Shown here: one piece after another, positions 60,555-64,000 of the stretch
Position numbering within the stretch: position 1 is the first letter of the stretch
Layout of the letters: every line of letters starts with the position of its first letter
DNA from: Nocardiopsis quinghaiensis
Lineage (GTDB): Bacteria > Actinomycetota > Actinomycetes > Streptosporangiales > Streptosporangiaceae
DNA: 64,000 bases
Direction: 5' to 3'
Assembly (NCBI RefSeq): GCF_008638365.1
Contig: NZ_VWVU01000003.1
Location: forward strand, 248,001-312,000
Notes under the pieces: generated by a model
Told to the model about the DNA's origin: nothing
The model's input: the letters and a program-made list of their open reading frames with translations, nothing else
Databases searched by the model: none
Made by a program: the position numbers and the translations under genes

Positions 60555-61706
60555 TCATCCCGTGATGTGGGGTTCGGGCAGGTCGGGGCGTCGGGGTGGG
60601 ATGCCGTGGGGGAAGAGGGTGCGGGCGGGGTCGGGCAGGTCCACTCCGCTGAGCTGGGCGACGGCGGTGGACAGGCTGGGGTTGTCCAGGTGTCCGCCGA
60701 CGGCGCGGATCATGGTGGCCAGGGTGGGTAGCGGTGGTGCGCCCAGGGTGGCCACGGCGTAGCGGGTGGCCACGGCCGGTGTGCGTGAGGCGCCCGCCCA
60801 GCAGTGCAGCAGTACGCGTTTTCCCTCGGCGCGCAGGGCGGCCAGGGCGGCGGCGGCCTCGTTCAGGGTGAAGTGCGCGTTGGGGTTGGCGCCCGCGCGG
60901 TCGTGGAGCCAGACCCGTACCCAGTCGGGGTCGGGCAGGTGGGGTGCGTCGCTGGGGTGGGTGCGGCACAGGGAGACCACGGCGTCGACGGTTTCGGGGT
61001 GGGCGCGCAGGTGGTCGAGGTTGCCGAGCAGGACGTGGGGGTCCAGGGGGTGGGGGACGGCGAAGGGCGGCAGGCGGCGGGGTTCGCTGGCCAGGACGGG
61101 GTGTTCGGGCCACAGGCGGGAGTGGGGTCCGCGTGCGCTGGTCAGGGCGGTGACGGTCAGGGTGTGGGGATCGGTGGTCTCCGACAGGCGGCGTAGGGCG
61201 TGCAGGGGGAGGGCGGAGGCGCCCCACAGGGCGGCGGCCAGGGTGCCGGTGTGCAGGGCGGCCTGGTCTCCGGCGCTGGTGTGGGCGTGCCGGACGGCTT
61301 CGGTGAGGTGGGTGCAGGCGAAGGAGCCGTGGGCGGGGTCGTGGGTGGGGTGGCGGGTGCGGGTCAGGGCGCGCCAGGAGGCGCCCAGGGGGTCCTGGGC
61401 GGTGGTGTGTTCCAGTGCGGGGGCGCTGGTGGGTGCGGTGCCGGTGCGGGCGGTGGTGCGCAGGACCTGGGCCCAGGCGTGTTGGAGGGGGTCCGCGGGT
61501 GGGTGGGGCAGGTGGTGGGGGCCGTTCAGGTCGCTCAGGGCGGCGCGGATCAGGCGTGCCGGGTGGTGGGCGGGGTCGGTGAAGTGTGCGGCCTGTGCGG
61601 GGGGTGCGCCGACCAGGGCCGCGGCGAGGGGGGCTCCGAAGAGCGCTCCGACGGTCCGGTCGCCTGCGGGGTCGTGGAAGTGGAGGGGTGCGGGCGCTGT
61701 GGGCAT
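60555..61706 (-). CDS. ADP-ribosylglycohydrolase-like / dual-specificity phosphatase fusion
   Basis: A 383-residue protein of two halves. The C-terminal half is a dual-specificity-type phosphatase with the signature HCWAGASRT near residue 300 (HCx5R) and an upstream Asp (DRAGANPN). The N-terminal half (about 15-190) resembles the end of the ADP-ribosylglycohydrolase fold: DRTVGALFGAPLAAALVG and HTGTLAAALWGASALPLHAL. The usual DTD/TDDT metal-binding acids are missing or degenerate (GDQAALHTG), so glycohydrolase activity is doubtful. AAGGACGACC precedes the ATG at 61706. This architecture might link ADP-ribose-type ligand binding to dephosphorylation. Confidence 0.75.
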   Translation of the reverse strand: MPTAPAPLHFHDPAGDRTVGALFGAPLAAALVGAPPAQAAHFTDPAHHPARLIRAALSDLNGPHHLPHPPADPLQHAWAQVLRTTARTGTAPTSAPALEHTTAQDPLGASWRALTRTRHPTHDPAHGSFACTHLTEAVRHAHTSAGDQAALHTGTLAAALWGASALPLHALRRLSETTDPHTLTVTALTSARGPHSRLWPEHPVLASEPRRLPPFAVPHPLDPHVLLGNLDHLRAHPETVDAVVSLCRTHPSDAPHLPDPDWVRVWLHDRAGANPNAHFTLNEAAAALAALRAEGKRVLLHCWAGASRTPAVATRYAVATLGAPPLPTLATMIRAVGGHLDNPSLSTAVAQLSGVDLPDPARTLFPHGIPPRRPDLPEPHITG

Positions 61707-61978
61707 GGTCGTCCTTGCGGGCGGTGCGGTTCGGGCGTGGGGTGGGGACCCTGTGGGGGTTTTCCCTCTCCGGTGGCCCGTTGCGCGCTGCGGCCGGTTG
61801 TGGCCACACCTGTTGGTGTGCGCGCCGGTTCTCCATGCCGCGGTGGTGTGCTCCGGCGTGGGCGAGTGCCACACCGCGCTCCCCTTCTCCCCCCGCCCCC
61901 CTGCTCCCCCGCCGGGGCGCCGTGTCCTTCCCGCCGGCCCCGTGTGCCTTGGCGAGGGGGTCGGCGCGTCGGGCGGTC

Positions 61979-62671
61979 TCAGACGGGTTGGGCGATGGCG
62001 GCCTGGCGGTAGCGGGCGGCCACGGCGTGGGCGATGGCCGCGTCCGGGCACAGCGGGCGCGCCACCACGTCGGCGCCCGCGCCGGCCAGGCGGTCCTGGA
62101 ACAGGCCGGGGGCCAGGAGCCAGCTGGCCAGGGCCACACGGGGGTGCCCCTGGGCGCGCAGGCGCCGTACCTGTTCGGTGACGGTGGGGCGGCCGGTGGC
62201 GATGAAGCCCGGGGCCACCGGGGCGCCCAGGCGCTGGGACAGGCGGGCCCGGGCCTGGTCGAGTTCGGCGCGCGCGTGGGGGTCGGAGGTTCCGGCGCAG
62301 GCCAGCACGAGTGCGTCGCCGGGGCGGTAGCCGGCCCGGACCAGGCGGCGCACCGCGGTGTCCAGTAGCGCGGGGTGCTCGCCCAGGGCGGGGGTGATGA
62401 CGGCGTCGGCGCGGCCCGCCAGGGCGAGCTGGTGGGGGATGTCGGTGCGCACGTGGTAGCCCGAGGCCAGGAAGGCGGGCACGACCACCAGGGGGCCGGG
62501 GGTGGTGGAGGCGACGTCGCCGACGGTGGGGGTCAGGACGTCGGCGAAGGCCAGACGGGTGGGCCGGTGCGTCACCTCGGCCACGCGCAGGGCCAGGGAG
62601 TGGGCCACGGCGGTGCCGTGGGGGTCGCGGGTGCCGTGGACGGCCAGCAGCAGGGTCGGGTGTCGGTTCAT
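61979..62671 (-). CDS. Sirohydrochlorin chelatase (CbiX/SirB type)
   Basis: A 230-residue chelatase with two CbiX-like halves. LLLAVHGTRDPHG carries the first metal-binding histidine, VVVPAFLASGYHVRTDIP the second, and the later half repeats the fold (ALVLACAGTSDP, VALASWLLAPGLFQDRL). It inserts ferrous iron into sirohydrochlorin to make siroheme, the cofactor of nitrite reductase. It follows the NnaR-type gene on the same strand after 99 bases, with nirD upstream, so it supplies the nitrite reductase. Confidence 0.88.
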   Translation of the reverse strand: MNRHPTLLLAVHGTRDPHGTAVAHSLALRVAEVTHRPTRLAFADVLTPTVGDVASTTPGPLVVVPAFLASGYHVRTDIPHQLALAGRADAVITPALGEHPALLDTAVRRLVRAGYRPGDALVLACAGTSDPHARAELDQARARLSQRLGAPVAPGFIATGRPTVTEQVRRLRAQGHPRVALASWLLAPGLFQDRLAGAGADVVARPLCPDAAIAHAVAARYRQAAIAQPV

Positions 62672-62770
62672 CGCGTGGTGGGGCGGGCCTGGTGGGGGTG
62701 GGCGCCGCTTCTTCCTTTCCGTTCCGTGCTCTGGTGCGCCTGTGTCCGGGGGTCTTCCTTCCGGGCGGGG

Positions 62771-63925
62771 TCAGGGCTGGTGGGTGCGGTCGGTGGTGTC
62801 CAGGGCCAGCCGGTAGCCGCGTTTGACCACGGTCTGGACGATGCGGGCGTCGCCCAGTGCGGTGCGCAGGCGGGCCACGGCGGTTTCCACGGCGTGGGCG
62901 TCGGCGTCCTCGCCCAGGCAGGTGAGCAGGCGGGTGCGGTCCAGGACCTGTCCGGGGCGGCGGGCCAGTTCGCGCATCAGCCGCATCAGGGTGGGCGAGA
63001 GGGTGTGGACGGTGCCGTTGACCAGGACGGCGTGGCCGCGCAGGCGTAGGCGGTGTCCGGCCACGGACAGGGTGGGGAAGCGTGCGGGGAGTTCTTCGGT
63101 GAGTTTGCGGACCTGGGAGCCGATGCGGGCGCGTTCTGGCCACACGGTGGGGATGTCGTGGGCCATGAGGGGGCGGGCGGTGACCGGGCCCACGCACATG
63201 GCCAGGACGTCGCCGCGCAGGGCCTGGACCAGTGCGTCCTGGTGTCCGGTGGTGTGGGCGCGGGTGAGCAGTCCGGCGGCGGCGGGGGCGCTGGTGAAGG
63301 TGAGGGCGTCCACTCCCCCGGTGGTGACGGCTTCGATGAGGCGGTCCAGGGGTGCGGTGTCCTCGGGTTGGGTCCACCGGTAGACGGGTACCTCGACCAC
63401 TTCGGCGCCGGCCAGGCGGAGGGCGGCGGTGAAGTCGGGCAGGGGTTCGCCGTGGAGCTGGACGGCCACGCGCAGGCCCTGCACTCCTTGGTTGAGGAGG
63501 TAGTCCAGGACTTCGGCCGAGGATTCGGACGGGGGTGACCACTCCTCGGTGAGTCCGGCGGCGCGGATGGCGCCCTTGGCCTTGGGGCCGCGTGCCAGCA
63601 GGCGTGAGGAGCGCATGCTGTTCAGGAGTGCCTCGGCGGTGCCCCAGGTTTCGCAGGCCTCCACCCAGCCGCGGAAGCCGATGCCGGTGGTGGCCACGAC
63701 GACGTCGGCGGGGCGGTGGGCGAGTTGGTCCGAGGCCGAGGCCAGGCGCTGGTCGTCGCTCAGGGGCACGATGCGCAGGGCGGGTGCGGCGATGACCTGA
63801 GCGCCTTTGCGGCGCAGTAGGGCGCTGAGTTCCTCGGCGCGGCGTGCCGCGGTGACGGCGACGGTGAATCCGGCCAGTGGTGCGGTGGTGGCGGGTGTGG
63901 GCGGTGCGTGGGGCAGGGTGTTCAT
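62771..63925 (-). CDS. nnaR: HemD-like/winged-helix regulator of nitrite assimilation (NnaR-type)
   Basis: A 384-residue fusion of a uroporphyrinogen-III synthase-like domain (about 18-270: GFTVAVTAARRAEELSALL, VVVATTGIGFRGW, ALTFTSAPAAAGLL) with an OmpR-type winged helix (about 285-378: LVNGTVHTLSPTLMRLMREL, VARLRTALGDARIVQTVVKR, GYRL). This two-domain form is that of NnaR in Streptomyces and Mycobacterium, which activates nitrate/nitrite uptake and reduction genes with GlnR. GAGGAG precedes the ATG, which overlaps the upstream stop (ATGA). The synthase half may also be enzymatic. Confidence 0.85.
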   Translation of the reverse strand: MNTLPHAPPTPATTAPLAGFTVAVTAARRAEELSALLRRKGAQVIAAPALRIVPLSDDQRLASASDQLAHRPADVVVATTGIGFRGWVEACETWGTAEALLNSMRSSRLLARGPKAKGAIRAAGLTEEWSPPSESSAEVLDYLLNQGVQGLRVAVQLHGEPLPDFTAALRLAGAEVVEVPVYRWTQPEDTAPLDRLIEAVTTGGVDALTFTSAPAAAGLLTRAHTTGHQDALVQALRGDVLAMCVGPVTARPLMAHDIPTVWPERARIGSQVRKLTEELPARFPTLSVAGHRLRLRGHAVLVNGTVHTLSPTLMRLMRELARRPGQVLDRTRLLTCLGEDADAHAVETAVARLRTALGDARIVQTVVKRGYRLALDTTDRTHQP

Positions 63926-64000
63926 GGTGTGTTCTCCTCGGCGCGGGTGGCGATCTGCACGGTGGCGCCGTCGCGGCGTACGGGCCAGGTGTCCAGGTGT
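63922..64000 (-). CDS. nirD: Nitrite reductase small subunit (NirD), C-terminal fragment
   Basis: Only the last 25 residues are in the window (LDTWPVRRDGATVQIATRAEENTP). The pattern of a short strand, RRDGATVQI and a polar tail fits the end of the NirD Rieske-like domain. Identification rests mainly on its 4-base overlap with the NnaR-type gene and the siroheme chelatase downstream, the usual order nirB-nirD-nnaR-cbiX in actinomycetes. The rest is beyond the right edge. Confidence 0.6.
   Translation of the reverse strand, partial: HLDTWPVRRDGATVQIATRAEENTP

Noticed and set aside
1..64000. CRISPR arrays, insertion sequences and rRNA genes
   Set aside because: No regularly spaced repeats, transposase motifs or rRNA-like sequence were seen on either strand.

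Overview
The window is very GC-rich, with third codon positions almost always G or C, many GTG and a few TTG starts, a conservon gene set, PucR and NnaR-type regulators and an actinobacterial-type dif site. These features point to a filamentous actinomycete. Several proteins look Nocardiopsis-like, but the genus is my inference. No rRNA, tRNA, CRISPR array or insertion sequence was recognised.

Left part (1-11 kb): the 5' end of a [2Fe-2S] molybdenum-hydroxylase subunit, a Ser/Thr kinase, and a purine-salvage/catabolism operon on the minus strand (FAD and [2Fe-2S] xanthine dehydrogenase subunits, 8-oxoguanine deaminase, molybdenum subunit, NCS2 purine permease). The operon runs divergently from a PucR-type regulator. 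11-23 kb holds single genes: pentapeptide-repeat protein, esterase, APH(6)-type kinase, a divergent LysR/class A beta-lactamase-like pair, a Tat-exported metallo-hydrolase, a P450/xylanase pair, a second Ser/Thr kinase with a membrane tail, and an iron-box-controlled sucrase/ferredoxin-like protein.

23.7-30 kb is an ABC uptake operon with tandem paralogous binding proteins (the second frameshifted), two permeases, an ATPase and an aldehyde dehydrogenase. 30-38.6 kb holds a LysR/MFS divergent pair, an mhqO/mhqD-like quinone-response operon behind an AT-rich palindrome, a TauE-type exporter, and an iron-box-led FecCDE-type siderophore importer with no binding protein. 38.6-42.5 kb is a complete conservon (cvnD, C, B, A on the minus strand). 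42.8-46 kb has a pterin dehydratase and a divergent acyl-CoA-ligase-like/acyltransferase pair around one palindrome.

The most notable locus is 46.0-48.0 kb. A near-consensus actinobacterial dif site (46066-46093) lies just after a hairpin. About 0.5 kb on is a second dif-like palindrome, and about 0.95 kb on is a complete tyrosine recombinase gene. The plus strand is C-rich to the left and G-rich to the right regardless of gene direction, so this is probably the replication terminus, although the polarity of the skew is not the usual one.

48-60.3 kb carries an exonuclease III-like protein, a hydrolase, an amino acid permease, small membrane proteins, a second, unrelated tyrosine recombinase, a 1,199-residue nuclease-helicase and an RlpA-like wall protein. 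60.5-64 kb ends with an unusual ADP-ribosylglycohydrolase-like/dual-specificity phosphatase fusion and a nitrite-assimilation/siroheme operon (3' end of nirD, NnaR-type HemD-winged-helix regulator, CbiX-type chelatase).
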